NCBI GenBank assembly: GCA_038230775.1
Contig: JBBRMQ010000018.1
Span: 1 to 32,160 of the forward strand
Length of the DNA stretch: 32,160 nucleotides
Reading direction: 5' to 3'
From: JBBRMQ01 sp038230775
GTDB taxonomy: Bacteria > Acidobacteriota > Thermoanaerobaculia > Gp7-AA8
Below the pieces are notes generated by a model. That model was not told where the DNA came from and searched no databases. It saw nothing but the letters and a program-made list of their open reading frames with translations. Every line of letters begins with the position of its first letter. The stretch's first letter is position 1. Position numbers and translations under genes: made by a program. Positions 1 through 7,455 of the stretch are shown piece by piece.

Positions 1-1713
1 ATCCGCAAGAAGAACCTCTACATCCCGTCGAAGCTGGATGAGGATCTCGAGAACATCAAGAACTACTACCAGGACTACGGATACACGAGCGTCTCATTCG
101 GCGATCCGCAGATCACTCAAGTACGCACGAGCAAGAAGCCGCGCGTGAAGATCGTCATCCCGATCAAAGAGGGCGCCGTGCATCGTCTCGGTGACGTCAC
201 CGTCACCGGCAACACGGTCTTCACCAGCGAGCAGATCGTCGGCAACTGGCCGATCAAGAAGGGCGACATCATCCGCCGCAAGCCGATGCAGGCCCGCATC
301 GATGCGTTCGCCGACGCGTACCGCGGCCGCGGCTACATCTATTCGTACGTCAATCCGGAGTACGTCGAGCAGCCGAACAACGTCGTCGACATCAAGGTGC
401 AGGTGTTCGAGGGCGACCAGTTCCACCTCGGCCGCCTCGAGTTCACGGGCAACACCACGACGAAAGACAAGGTTCTCCGCCGCGAGATCTTCCTCGAAGA
501 GGGAGACATCATGGACATGGAGACCTTCAAGCAGAGCATCTACAAGCTTGGCCAGCTCGGCTACTTCAAGGTCACCGACAATCCTGACTTCAAGGTGAAT
601 CAGGATAAGAAGCTCGTCGACGTCACCATCAAGGGCAATGAGGAAGGGAAGAACGACGTCCAGTTCGGCGGTGGCTATTCGGAAGGCACCGGCTTCTTCA
701 TCCAGACTCAGTTCTCGACGCGCAACTTCCTCGGCGAAGGCGAGAACCTCGGCCTCAGCTTCCAGCGCGGCAACCGGCAGAACTACTTCTCCCTCTCGTA
801 CGCCGATCCCTGGTTCCTCGACACGCCGAACAGCCTCGGCGTCTCGCTGTTCAATCGAACCACCAATTTTCCGCTGTCGTTCGGATACGACGAGCGCAGC
901 CGCGGCGGCACGTTTGCCTACGGCTATCGCCTGCACCGTTTCGACAGCTTCTCGTTCGTCTACGGTCTCGAGCGCGTGAAGAGCCACTACGAAGTCGCGG
1001 CCGCGCCCGACGCGAACGGCAACGTTCCCATCGCCGACGTCTCCGACTTCAACTTCACGCAGTCTTCGGTCGGGCCGTCGTATGCGTACGACTCGCGCGA
1101 CAACCCGTTCGATACCACCCGCGGACGCCGCACCAACATCAGTCTGTCGTATGCCGGCGGGCCGCTCGGCGGAACGATCCACGTCTTCCGCCCGTCGATC
1201 GATTTCACGCAGTTCATCAAGGTCAACCGACGCAGCTCGTTCAGCTTCAACACGAGCCTGGGCGACATCATCCCGCTGAGCAAGAACTGCGCGAATTCAC
1301 TCACTGACGCGCCGCAGTTCAACAATCAACTCTGCGTGCCGAAGGGACAGCGCTTCCTGGTGGGCGGCGAGTACTCGGTGCGCGGATTCGAGTTCGGCAC
1401 GCTGGGACCGACCGAGACCTTCGGTGGCGTGACGCAGATCGCCGGCGGCTACAAGCAGATCGTCGCCAACATGGAGTACATCACCAAGATCAACGACCCG
1501 CTGCGGTTCGTGCTGTTCGCGGACACCGGCTGGGCGTACGGGTTCCACGACAAGGTCGACCTCTCCAAGCTGCGCTACTCCACCGGCATGGAGCTCCGCG
1601 TGTTCCTCCCCGTGTTCCAGTTCCCGATCCGGTTCATCTACGCTGTCAACCCGCGCTCGAAGAAGGGCGACAAGTTCCAGGGCTTCCAGTTCACCATCGG
1701 AAATACCTATTGA
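1..1713 (+). CDS. bamA: BamA, outer-membrane protein assembly factor (5'-truncated)
   Basis: The reading frame is open from base 1, so the N-terminus (signal peptide and first POTRA domains) lies outside the window; 570 residues remain. The first roughly 200 residues are POTRA-type repeats with G-x-x-Y/F-x-x-V turns. The rest is an Omp85 beta-barrel rich in alternating aromatic and polar strands. The L6-loop signature VRGF is at residues 460-463, and the protein ends in an aromatic residue (NTY), as outer-membrane barrels do. BamA folds and inserts beta-barrel proteins into the outer membrane. The periplasmic chaperone skp follows directly, the usual bamA-skp-lpxD-fabZ-lpxA order of Gram-negative bacteria. 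The first internal ATG is at 145, but the coding frame clearly extends upstream of it. Confidence 0.95.
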   Translation: MRKKNLYIPSKLDEDLENIKNYYQDYGYTSVSFGDPQITQVRTSKKPRVKIVIPIKEGAVHRLGDVTVTGNTVFTSEQIVGNWPIKKGDIIRRKPMQARIDAFADAYRGRGYIYSYVNPEYVEQPNNVVDIKVQVFEGDQFHLGRLEFTGNTTTKDKVLRREIFLEEGDIMDMETFKQSIYKLGQLGYFKVTDNPDFKVNQDKKLVDVTIKGNEEGKNDVQFGGGYSEGTGFFIQTQFSTRNFLGEGENLGLSFQRGNRQNYFSLSYADPWFLDTPNSLGVSLFNRTTNFPLSFGYDERSRGGTFAYGYRLHRFDSFSFVYGLERVKSHYEVAAAPDANGNVPIADVSDFNFTQSSVGPSYAYDSRDNPFDTTRGRRTNISLSYAGGPLGGTIHVFRPSIDFTQFIKVNRRSSFSFNTSLGDIIPLSKNCANSLTDAPQFNNQLCVPKGQRFLVGGEYSVRGFEFGTLGPTETFGGVTQIAGGYKQIVANMEYITKINDPLRFVLFADTGWAYGFHDKVDLSKLRYSTGMELRVFLPVFQFPIRFIYAVNPRSKKGDKFQGFQFTIGNTY

Positions 1714-1722
1714 TCGTTGTGA

Positions 1723-1790
1723 AGTTGGGACGTTGGGACTTAGGAAGGCCGCCGCACCGCCGACTCTCGATCCTTCCCAACGTCCCAACT
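1723..1790. repeat. 8-nt-period inverted tandem repeat between bamA and skp
   Basis: The left arm (1723-1738) reads AGTTGGGACGTTGGGA. The right arm (1775-1790) is its exact reverse complement, TCCCAACGTCCCAACT. Within each arm the sequence repeats with a period of 8 nt (GTTGGGAC twice, continuing as a degenerate CTTAGGAA). The RNA could form a long hairpin with a 36-nt loop. It has no U-tract, so it is not a standard terminator. It resembles the 7-nt-period arrays elsewhere in the window. Confidence 0.8.
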
Positions 1791-1817
1791 GCCTAACTCA
1801 AAAATAAGGAGATTCAC

Positions 1818-2363
1818 ATGAAGAAGTTCCTCATCACCATTGCCGCGGCAGCTCTCGCCGTCCCGATGTTTGCGCAGGGTGCTGCGCCCGCGCGTTTTGC
1901 GGTGATCGACGTGCAGCGCGTGCTGAACACGTCGGGCGCCGGAAAAGTCGCGCAGGAAAAGCTGAAGAGACTCAACGAAGAGAAGGCCGCGCGCGCCCAG
2001 AAGATGCAGGAGGACATGGCAGCGCTGACCAACGATCTCAACACCAAGAAGCTCTCGCTCAGCGAAGACAAGCTCGCCGACATGCAGAAGCAGATCGCCG
2101 ACAAGCAGGTCGCTCTGCAGCGTTTCGGGCAGGATGCAGAGCGCGAGCTCGGCGAAGCCCGCGACAAGGAGCTCCAGGAGCTCGAAGGAAAGATCAAGCC
2201 CGTGATCGACTCGATCGGCAAGGAGATGGGTCTCGCAGCCATCTTCAACAAGTTCGAGTCCGGTCTGGTCTACGCGTCCGATGCGATCGACATCACCGAC
2301 ACGGTGATCAAGCGCTTCAACGACGCAGTCCCGGTGCCGGCGGCAGCCGCGCCCAAGAAGTAG
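1818..2363 (+). CDS. skp: Skp/OmpH-family periplasmic chaperone
   Basis: A 181-residue protein with a clear Sec signal peptide (MKKFLITIAAAALAVPMFAQ, cleavage after the Ala-rich segment). It then has the OmpH start (FAVIDVQRVLNTS) and a long charged coiled coil, roughly residues 45-130, the arms of the Skp trimer. A short C-terminal part carries the closing strand and an Ala/Pro tail. A good Shine-Dalgarno AAGGAG lies about 6 nt before the ATG. Skp holds unfolded outer-membrane proteins in the periplasm for delivery to BamA, encoded just upstream. The repeat-rich intergenic region on each side suggests separate control from lpxD. Confidence 0.92.
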   Translation: MKKFLITIAAAALAVPMFAQGAAPARFAVIDVQRVLNTSGAGKVAQEKLKRLNEEKAARAQKMQEDMAALTNDLNTKKLSLSEDKLADMQKQIADKQVALQRFGQDAERELGEARDKELQELEGKIKPVIDSIGKEMGLAAIFNKFESGLVYASDAIDITDTVIKRFNDAVPVPAAAAPKK

Positions 2364-2417
2364 CGTTTCAGGAGACGAAGTTCGCGAGCCGCGGGCCGGG
2401 AGAAATCCCGGCCTTTT

Positions 2418-2481
2418 GCTTCTGTGTGTGGGCCGGCTTCAGCCGGCCTTGACCGGCTGAAGCCGGTCCTCACACAGAAGC
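2418..2481. repeat. Palindromic intergenic repeat, family A copy 1
   Basis: Inverted repeat with ends GCTTCTGTGTG and CACACAGAAGC and inner cores CCGGCTTCAGCCGG and CCGGCTGAAGCCGG. Each core is itself a near-palindrome, so the element can fold as one long hairpin or two short ones. Near-identical copies are at 7360-7435 and 14707-14773. It lies between skp and lpxD, both on the + strand. Confidence 0.9.
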
Positions 2482-2490
2482 TCTCAACGC

Positions 2491-2496
2491 TACAAT
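2491..2496 (+). promoter_or_regulatory. Candidate -10 element of leaderless lpxD transcript
   Basis: TACAAT ends 8 nt before the lpxD ATG at 2505, which puts the expected transcript start at about 2503. No Shine-Dalgarno is present, consistent with a leaderless mRNA. No convincing -35 is visible; that position falls in the palindromic repeat. Confidence 0.5.
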
Positions 2497-2504
2497 GCGC
2501 CCCG

Positions 2505-3428
2505 ATGTCAGGCGTTCCCATCACAGAAATCGTTGCGCTCGTCGGCGGCAGCTATAGCGGACCACCGGACCGGGTCATTCGCGGGGTCGCGGCCCTCGGC
2601 GATGCGCGCGACGACCAGCTCAGCTTTCTCAGCAATAAGTCCTACGCGTCGCAGGTGCCGTCGAGTGGCGCCGGTGCGATTCTGATTGGACAGGATGCGG
2701 AAGGCGACGACCCGCGGTTCATCCGCGTCGCGCAGCCGTACGTCGCGCTCGCCGATGTGCTCACGCGCTTCTTCAGTGCGCGGCCGCCCGCGGGCATCTC
2801 GGAAATGGCCGCGATTCATCCCTCGGCGAAGATCGGCCAGAACGTCACCATCGGGCCGTTCACTGCGATCGGTCCGAACGTCACCATCGGCGACGACACG
2901 ATCATCGCCCCGAACGTCACGCTGTACGCGGGAACGATCATCGGCAAACGTTGCATCCTTCACGGCGGCGTGGTGATCGGATCGGACGGTTTCGGCTTCG
3001 CATTCGACGGGGCGCGTCACAAGAAGATCCCGCAGATCGGGATCGTCCGCATAGAAGACGACGTGGAGATCGGCTCGAACTCGTGCGTCGATCGCGCCGC
3101 GCTCGGCGAGACGGTGATCGGCGAAGGAACCAAAATCGATAACCAGGTGCAGATCGGGCACAACTGCCGGATCGGCAAGCACTGCATCCTCGTCGCGCAG
3201 GTCGGAATCGCCGGCTCCACCGAGATCGGCGATTACACGGTGATCGCTGGACAGTCGGGACTGGCCGGTCATCTCAAGATCGGCAAGGGCGCGCAGATTG
3301 CGGCGGCCACCGCCGTGTTTGACGATGTCGCGGACGGACAGAAGGTCATCGGCAATCCTGCAATACCATTCCGCGACCATGCGCGGCGCAATGTGCTGCT
3401 GCGACGCCTTTTGAAGAAGAGGGACTGA
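2505..3428 (+). CDS. lpxD: LpxD, UDP-3-O-(3-hydroxyacyl)glucosamine N-acyltransferase
   Basis: A 307-residue protein. The N-terminal uridine-binding domain (about residues 1-95) is followed by a left-handed beta-helix of hexapeptide repeats (IGPF, IGDD, IGKR, IGSD, about residues 100-280). The canonical QIGHNCRIGKHC segment carries the catalytic-type His. LpxD adds the second 3-hydroxyacyl chain to the glucosamine in lipid A synthesis. An upstream in-frame ATG at 2424 would read through the palindromic repeat, so the ATG at 2505 is preferred; it starts MSGVPITEIV and has a -10 just before it. The stop overlaps the fabZ start by one base (TGATG). Confidence 0.95.
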   Translation: MSGVPITEIVALVGGSYSGPPDRVIRGVAALGDARDDQLSFLSNKSYASQVPSSGAGAILIGQDAEGDDPRFIRVAQPYVALADVLTRFFSARPPAGISEMAAIHPSAKIGQNVTIGPFTAIGPNVTIGDDTIIAPNVTLYAGTIIGKRCILHGGVVIGSDGFGFAFDGARHKKIPQIGIVRIEDDVEIGSNSCVDRAALGETVIGEGTKIDNQVQIGHNCRIGKHCILVAQVGIAGSTEIGDYTVIAGQSGLAGHLKIGKGAQIAAATAVFDDVADGQKVIGNPAIPFRDHARRNVLLRRLLKKRD

Positions 3429-3868
3429 TGCTCTCGATCACCGAAATCATGAACATCCTGCCGCATCGCTATCCGATGCTGCTGGTCGACCGCGTGCTCG
3501 AGTTCGAGAGCGACAAGCGCATCGTGTGCCTCAAGAGCGTGACCGCCAACGAACAGTTCTTCCAGGGTCATTTTCCGGGCGCACCAGTGATGCCGGGCGT
3601 TCTCATCGTCGAGGCCATGGCGCAATGCGCGGCCGTGCTGATCCTGCGCGACATTCCGAATCGCAATGAGAAACTGTTTCTATTCGGAGGCGTGGACAAG
3701 GCCCGCTTCCGCAAGCCCGTCATCCCCGGCGATCAACTCAGGCTGGAATGTGTGATCAGGCAGCGACGCGCCTCGAGCGTGAAAGTCCACGGCATCGCCA
3801 CGGTCGACGGCAAGGTCGTCGCGGAAGCCGACCTGCTGAGCATCATGGTCGACAGGCCGAGCGCATGA
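3428..3868 (+). CDS. fabZ: FabZ, 3-hydroxyacyl-[ACP] dehydratase
   Basis: A 146-residue hot-dog-fold protein, normal length for the family. The catalytic His is in LPHRYPMLLVDRV and the catalytic Glu in PGVLIVEAMAQ, after the conserved GHFPGAPVMPG. FabZ dehydrates 3-hydroxyacyl-ACP in fatty-acid elongation and competes with LpxA and LpxD for the same substrate, which explains its place between them. Both junctions are coupled: TGATG with lpxD and ATGA with lpxA. Confidence 0.96.
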   Translation: MLSITEIMNILPHRYPMLLVDRVLEFESDKRIVCLKSVTANEQFFQGHFPGAPVMPGVLIVEAMAQCAAVLILRDIPNRNEKLFLFGGVDKARFRKPVIPGDQLRLECVIRQRRASSVKVHGIATVDGKVVAEADLLSIMVDRPSA

Positions 3869-4638
3869 TTCATTCGACGGCGATCATTAACAGCGAGGCC
3901 AGCGTGGCGTCCGATGTCGAGATCGGTCCCTACGTCGTCATCGGAGCCGGCGTCGCCATCGGCGCCGGCACGCGCATCGGCGCCCATTCCCGCGTGGAAG
4001 GGCCGACCACGATCGGCGATCGCAACGACTTCTACGGATTCGTTTCCATCGGCGGCCCGCCGCAGGACATGAAGTACAAAGGCGAGAAGACGGCGCTCTT
4101 CATCGGCAACGACAACGTCTTTCGCGAATTCGTCACCGTCAACCGCGGCACAAGCGGAGGCGGCGGCATCACCACGATCGCGAATCACAATCTCTTCATG
4201 GCGTACTCGCACGTGGCGCACGATTGCCACATCGGATCGAACACCGTGTTCGCCAACAACGCCACGCTGGCGGGGCACGTCGAGATCGGCGACTACGCGC
4301 AGATCGGTGCGTTCTCGGCCGTGCATCAGTTCTGCCGCGTCGGCGAGCACGCGTTCATCGGCGGCGGCACGATGTGCACGCAGGACGTCCTCCCCTTCAC
4401 CAAGACCGTCGCCGAGCGCCACGCCTCGACCTTCGGCATCAACAGCATCGGCCTCGAGCGCAAGGGCTTCTCGAAGGAAACGATCGAAGCGCTGCAGCGC
4501 GCGTATCGCATCCTCATCCGTTCCAAGCTGAAACTCGACGAAGCGCTGATGCGGATCGACGACGAGCTCGCCCCGTACCCCGAGGCACGTTACTTTGCCG
4601 ACTTCGTCCGGGCCTCAAAGCGCGGAATCATTCGATGA
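3865..4638 (+). CDS. lpxA: LpxA, acyl-ACP:UDP-GlcNAc O-acyltransferase
   Basis: A 257-residue protein starting MIHSTAIINSEASV; the ATG overlaps the fabZ stop as ATGA. Hexapeptide-repeat beta-helix through about residue 190, then a helical C-terminal domain (ETIEALQRAYRIL). The segment YSHVAHDCHIG contains the catalytic His (His125 in E. coli), and GGPPQDMKYKGE is a family hallmark. It catalyses the first acylation of lipid A synthesis. The following gene is a sugar-nucleotide-type oxidoreductase, which raises the possibility that the acceptor is a 3-amino sugar (see findings). The frame is open upstream from 3748, but that part overlaps fabZ and is not homologous. Confidence 0.96.
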   Translation: MIHSTAIINSEASVASDVEIGPYVVIGAGVAIGAGTRIGAHSRVEGPTTIGDRNDFYGFVSIGGPPQDMKYKGEKTALFIGNDNVFREFVTVNRGTSGGGGITTIANHNLFMAYSHVAHDCHIGSNTVFANNATLAGHVEIGDYAQIGAFSAVHQFCRVGEHAFIGGGTMCTQDVLPFTKTVAERHASTFGINSIGLERKGFSKETIEALQRAYRILIRSKLKLDEALMRIDDELAPYPEARYFADFVRASKRGIIR

Positions 4639-5567
4639 GCTCGCGCGTCGGCGTCGTCGGCACCGGCTATCTCGGCCGCCTGCACGCCCGCGTGTTGACC
4701 GAGATGCCCGAGGCGCAGGTCGTCGGCTTCGTGGAGACGAATGACGACACCGCCGCTGAAGTGGGCGGCGCGCTCAAACTCAAGCGATTTGCGACCGTCG
4801 CCGATCTCGCGCGCGAGATCGAGTGCGCTGTCGTCGCCACGCCGACCCTGACGCACTTCGATGTCGCGTCGCAGCTCCTCGAAGCGGGATGCGACGTGAT
4901 GGTCGAGAAGCCGATCACCGCGACGCCGGGCGATGGCGAGCGTCTCGTCGCGCTCGCCGCTTCACGCAAACGCATCATCCAGGTGGGCCACGTCGAGCGC
5001 TACAACCCGGCGATCACCGCGGCCGCGCCGCTGCTCCACGGCGTCCGCTACATCGAGGCCGAACGCCTCGGTGTCTGGGTCGGACGCTCGCTCGACATCG
5101 ACGTGCTGCTCGATCTGATGATCCACGATCTCAATCTGGTGCTGTCGCTGACCGGAACGAACGTCGTCGATGTGCGCGCCGTCGGCGTTCCCGTCCTCAC
5201 CGACAAGGTCGACATCACGAACGTGCGGCTCGAGCTCGACAACGGCGCGGTGGCGAATCTCACCGCCAGCCGCGTGTCGCAGGACCGCGTCCGCAAAGTG
5301 CGTTTCTTCGGCAGCGAGTCGTACATCTCGGTCGACACCAAAGAGCAGGAAGTGAAAGGCTATCGGCTCGTGAACCGGGCGATTCAGCCGATCGATGTCA
5401 CGGTGATGAAAAAAGAACCGCTGCGCGCCGAGCTGGAAGCGTTCCTCGGCTGCGTCCGCGATCGCTCCCGCCCTCTCGTGGACGGACGCGATGGTGTGGC
5501 GGCCGTGGCGCTGGCGGCCCGAGTGGCAGAAGCGATCGATCAATCCATGAAGAGGTTCCGCATTTGA
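4635..5567 (+). CDS. Gfo/Idh/MocA-family NAD(P)-dependent oxidoreductase in lipid A operon
   Basis: A 310-residue protein. The N-terminal Rossmann domain has GVVGTGYLGRLHARVL, then the family's EKP signature (VEKPI) with its catalytic Lys. The C-terminal dimerisation domain carries LLDLMIHDLNL, with the Asp and His of the catalytic D-x3-H. Start ATG overlaps the lpxA stop (ATGA). Known members oxidise sugar or sugar-nucleotide hydroxyls. In Acidithiobacillus and Leptospira the homologue GnnA lies next to lpxA and, with aminotransferase GnnB, makes the 3-amino sugar used for amide-linked lipid A. No aminotransferase lies next to it here, so GnnA is a plausible but unproven assignment. Confidence 0.85.
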   Translation: MSSRVGVVGTGYLGRLHARVLTEMPEAQVVGFVETNDDTAAEVGGALKLKRFATVADLAREIECAVVATPTLTHFDVASQLLEAGCDVMVEKPITATPGDGERLVALAASRKRIIQVGHVERYNPAITAAAPLLHGVRYIEAERLGVWVGRSLDIDVLLDLMIHDLNLVLSLTGTNVVDVRAVGVPVLTDKVDITNVRLELDNGAVANLTASRVSQDRVRKVRFFGSESYISVDTKEQEVKGYRLVNRAIQPIDVTVMKKEPLRAELEAFLGCVRDRSRPLVDGRDGVAAVALAARVAEAIDQSMKRFRI

Positions 5568-6430
5568 GCGAAGCAAGCATCGGCATCATCGGCGGCTCCG
5601 GCGTGTATCAGATGGAAGGGATCCGGGTCCTCGACGAACTGGAAGTTCCGACGCCGTTCGGCGAAGCGTCGGACAAGTACGCGATCGGCGACGTGGATGG
5701 CGTGCGCGTGGCGTTCCTCGCGCGCCACGGCCGCGGTCATCGCACGCTGCCCAGCGACATCAATTACCGGGCGAACATCTTCGGGTTCAAGGCGCTGGGC
5801 GTGGAGACGATTCTGTCGGCGAGCGCGGTCGGTTCGATGAAAGAAGAATACGTGCCGACCGATCTCGTCTTCCCGCATCAGTTCATCGACCGCACGCGGC
5901 ATCGCCCCGACACGTTCTTCGGAAACGGGATCGTCGGCCACATCGCGTTCGCCGACCCGATCTGCGCGGGCGTCTCCATGCTTGCGGCCGCTGCCGGGCG
6001 CGAGTCGGGCGCGCGCGTCCACGAGGGCGGCGTGTACATCTGCATCGAGGGCCCGCAGTTCTCGACGCGTGCGGAGTCGAACCTGTACCGCTCGTGGGGC
6101 GTCGACGTCATCGGCATGACGAACATCCAGGAAGCCAAGCTCGCGCGCGAAGCCGAGATTTGCTACGCCACGATGGCTCTGGTCACGGACTTCGACTGCT
6201 GGCACCAGTCGCACGAATCGGTGAGCGTGGAGCAGATCATGGGAAACCTCCGCGCCAATGCCGAGATGGCGCAGCGCGTCCTGCGGACCGCGGTGCCGAA
6301 GATCGCGGCCCGCAAACGAACTTGCGCCTGCGCCAACGCGTTACGCTTCGCGATCGTCACCGAGCCGACGCTCATCCCTGAAAATCTGAAGAAGGAGCTT
6401 CAGCCGATCATCGGCAAATACATTTCATGA
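5564..6430 (+). CDS. mtnP: S-methyl-5'-thioadenosine phosphorylase (TTG start)
   Basis: A 288-residue PNP/MTAP-family protein starting at TTG, which overlaps the preceding stop as TTGA; AAGAGG lies about 8 nt upstream. Signatures: IGIIGGSGVYQ (phosphate loop), FLARHGRGH, and EGPQFSTRAES, with MTNIQEAKLAREAEICYA and VTDFDCW typical of MTAP rather than PNP. It cleaves methylthioadenosine to adenine and methylthioribose-1-phosphate in methionine salvage. The frame stays open far upstream by chance (high GC), but homology begins exactly at the TTG. Presence in a lipid A operon is unusual; the following kinase overlaps it by 4 nt. Confidence 0.93.
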   Translation: MSEASIGIIGGSGVYQMEGIRVLDELEVPTPFGEASDKYAIGDVDGVRVAFLARHGRGHRTLPSDINYRANIFGFKALGVETILSASAVGSMKEEYVPTDLVFPHQFIDRTRHRPDTFFGNGIVGHIAFADPICAGVSMLAAAAGRESGARVHEGGVYICIEGPQFSTRAESNLYRSWGVDVIGMTNIQEAKLAREAEICYATMALVTDFDCWHQSHESVSVEQIMGNLRANAEMAQRVLRTAVPKIAARKRTCACANALRFAIVTEPTLIPENLKKELQPIIGKYIS

Positions 6431-7344
6431 GCATTCTCGTCGTCGGCACGGTTGCATTCGACAACATTCAGACACCCTTCGGAAAAGCCGAGCGATGCCT
6501 CGGCGGCTCCGCCACGTATTTCTCCGTCGCCGCGTCCTTCTTCACGGACGTGTCGCTCATTGCCGTGGTCGGCGATGACTTCAGCGATGCCGACATGGCG
6601 ATCTTCCGCGGAAGGAAGATCAACCTCGACGGCCTGGAAAAAGTGAAAGGAGCCAAGACCTTTTTCTGGAGCGGCGAGTACGGATTCGATCTCAACGTGG
6701 CGAAGACGCGTGAGACGCAGCTCAACGTGTTCGGCGATTTTCACCCGCGCCTCAACGAGGTGCAGAAAAAGACCGACGTCCTTTTTCTGGCGAACATCCA
6801 CCCCGAGCTGCAGATGGATGTGCTGCACCAGACGAAGCGTCCGGGACTCGTCGCGCTCGATACGATGAATCTCTGGATCGACACGAAACGCGACGCGCTG
6901 GCGAAGGCGTTCAGCGAAGTCGATCTCGTCATCATCAACGAGGCGGAGGCGCGCCAGTTCACGCGCGAGGCGAACCTGATCAAGGGCGCGCGCATGATCC
7001 TCGCGTCCGGCCCGCAGACGATCGTTTTGAAACGCGGCGAGTACGGCGTGCTGATGGTGACCAGGGATACGGTGTTCGCGGCTCCCGCGTATCCGCTGGA
7101 GAACGTGTTCGATCCCACCGGCGCCGGCGACACCTTTGCCGGCGGCTTCCTCGGCTACCTGGCCTCGCGGCCAACGTACGACGAGAAAGAGATGCGCCGC
7201 GCGATCATCTTCGGCAGCGTCCTTGCGTCCTTCACCGTGGAGCGGTTCTCACTCGATCGGCTGCGCGAGATCACGCGGAAGGACATCGACGACCGCTACC
7301 AGGAGTTCCGGTCTTTGACTCACTTCGAAGACTTCGACCGGTAG
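6427..7344 (+). CDS. PfkB-family sugar/nucleoside kinase
   Basis: A 305-residue ribokinase-fold protein. The N-terminal substrate region has GGSATYFSVAASFF (the GG motif). The C-terminal signature DPTGAGDTFAGGFLGYL supplies the anion hole and catalytic Asp. The ATG overlaps the mtnP stop (ATGA). The substrate cannot be read from sequence; coupling to MTA phosphorylase suggests a nucleoside or pentose product of that pathway, such as adenosine or a ribose derivative. That is an inference. It is the last gene of the lpxD-led operon, followed by a palindromic repeat at the convergent junction with an amidohydrolase. Confidence 0.85.
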   Translation: MSILVVGTVAFDNIQTPFGKAERCLGGSATYFSVAASFFTDVSLIAVVGDDFSDADMAIFRGRKINLDGLEKVKGAKTFFWSGEYGFDLNVAKTRETQLNVFGDFHPRLNEVQKKTDVLFLANIHPELQMDVLHQTKRPGLVALDTMNLWIDTKRDALAKAFSEVDLVIINEAEARQFTREANLIKGARMILASGPQTIVLKRGEYGVLMVTRDTVFAAPAYPLENVFDPTGAGDTFAGGFLGYLASRPTYDEKEMRRAIIFGSVLASFTVERFSLDRLREITRKDIDDRYQEFRSLTHFEDFDR

Positions 7345-7359
7345 ACGGCGAAACGTCTG

Positions 7360-7435
7360 GCTTCTGTGTGTGGACCGGCTTCAGCCGGTCACAAACGATG
7401 ACGAGGACCGGCTGAAGCCGGTCCACACACAGAAG
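7360..7435. repeat. Palindromic intergenic repeat, family A copy 2
   Basis: Ends GCTTCTGTGTG and CACACAGAAGC, with inner arms GGACCGGCTTCAGCCGGTC and GACCGGCTGAAGCCGGTCC, separated by about 14 unique bases. It lies between the convergent ends of the PfkB kinase and the amidohydrolase, where a long stem could end transcription from both sides, although there is no U-tract. Confidence 0.9.
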
Positions 7436-7455
7436 CAGGTCCGTGGGCGGCTTTC

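Noticed and set aside
94..1182. Long open frame on the minus strand opposite bamA (and similar long antisense frames opposite lpxD, the methyltransferase and others)
   Set aside because: These mirror real genes in high-GC DNA, show no motifs and have compositions dominated by Arg, Ala and Asp/Val; they are shadows.
4823..5563. Upstream extension of the MTA phosphorylase frame
   Set aside because: It is out of frame over the oxidoreductase gene, Arg-rich and non-homologous; family homology begins exactly at the TTG at 5564.
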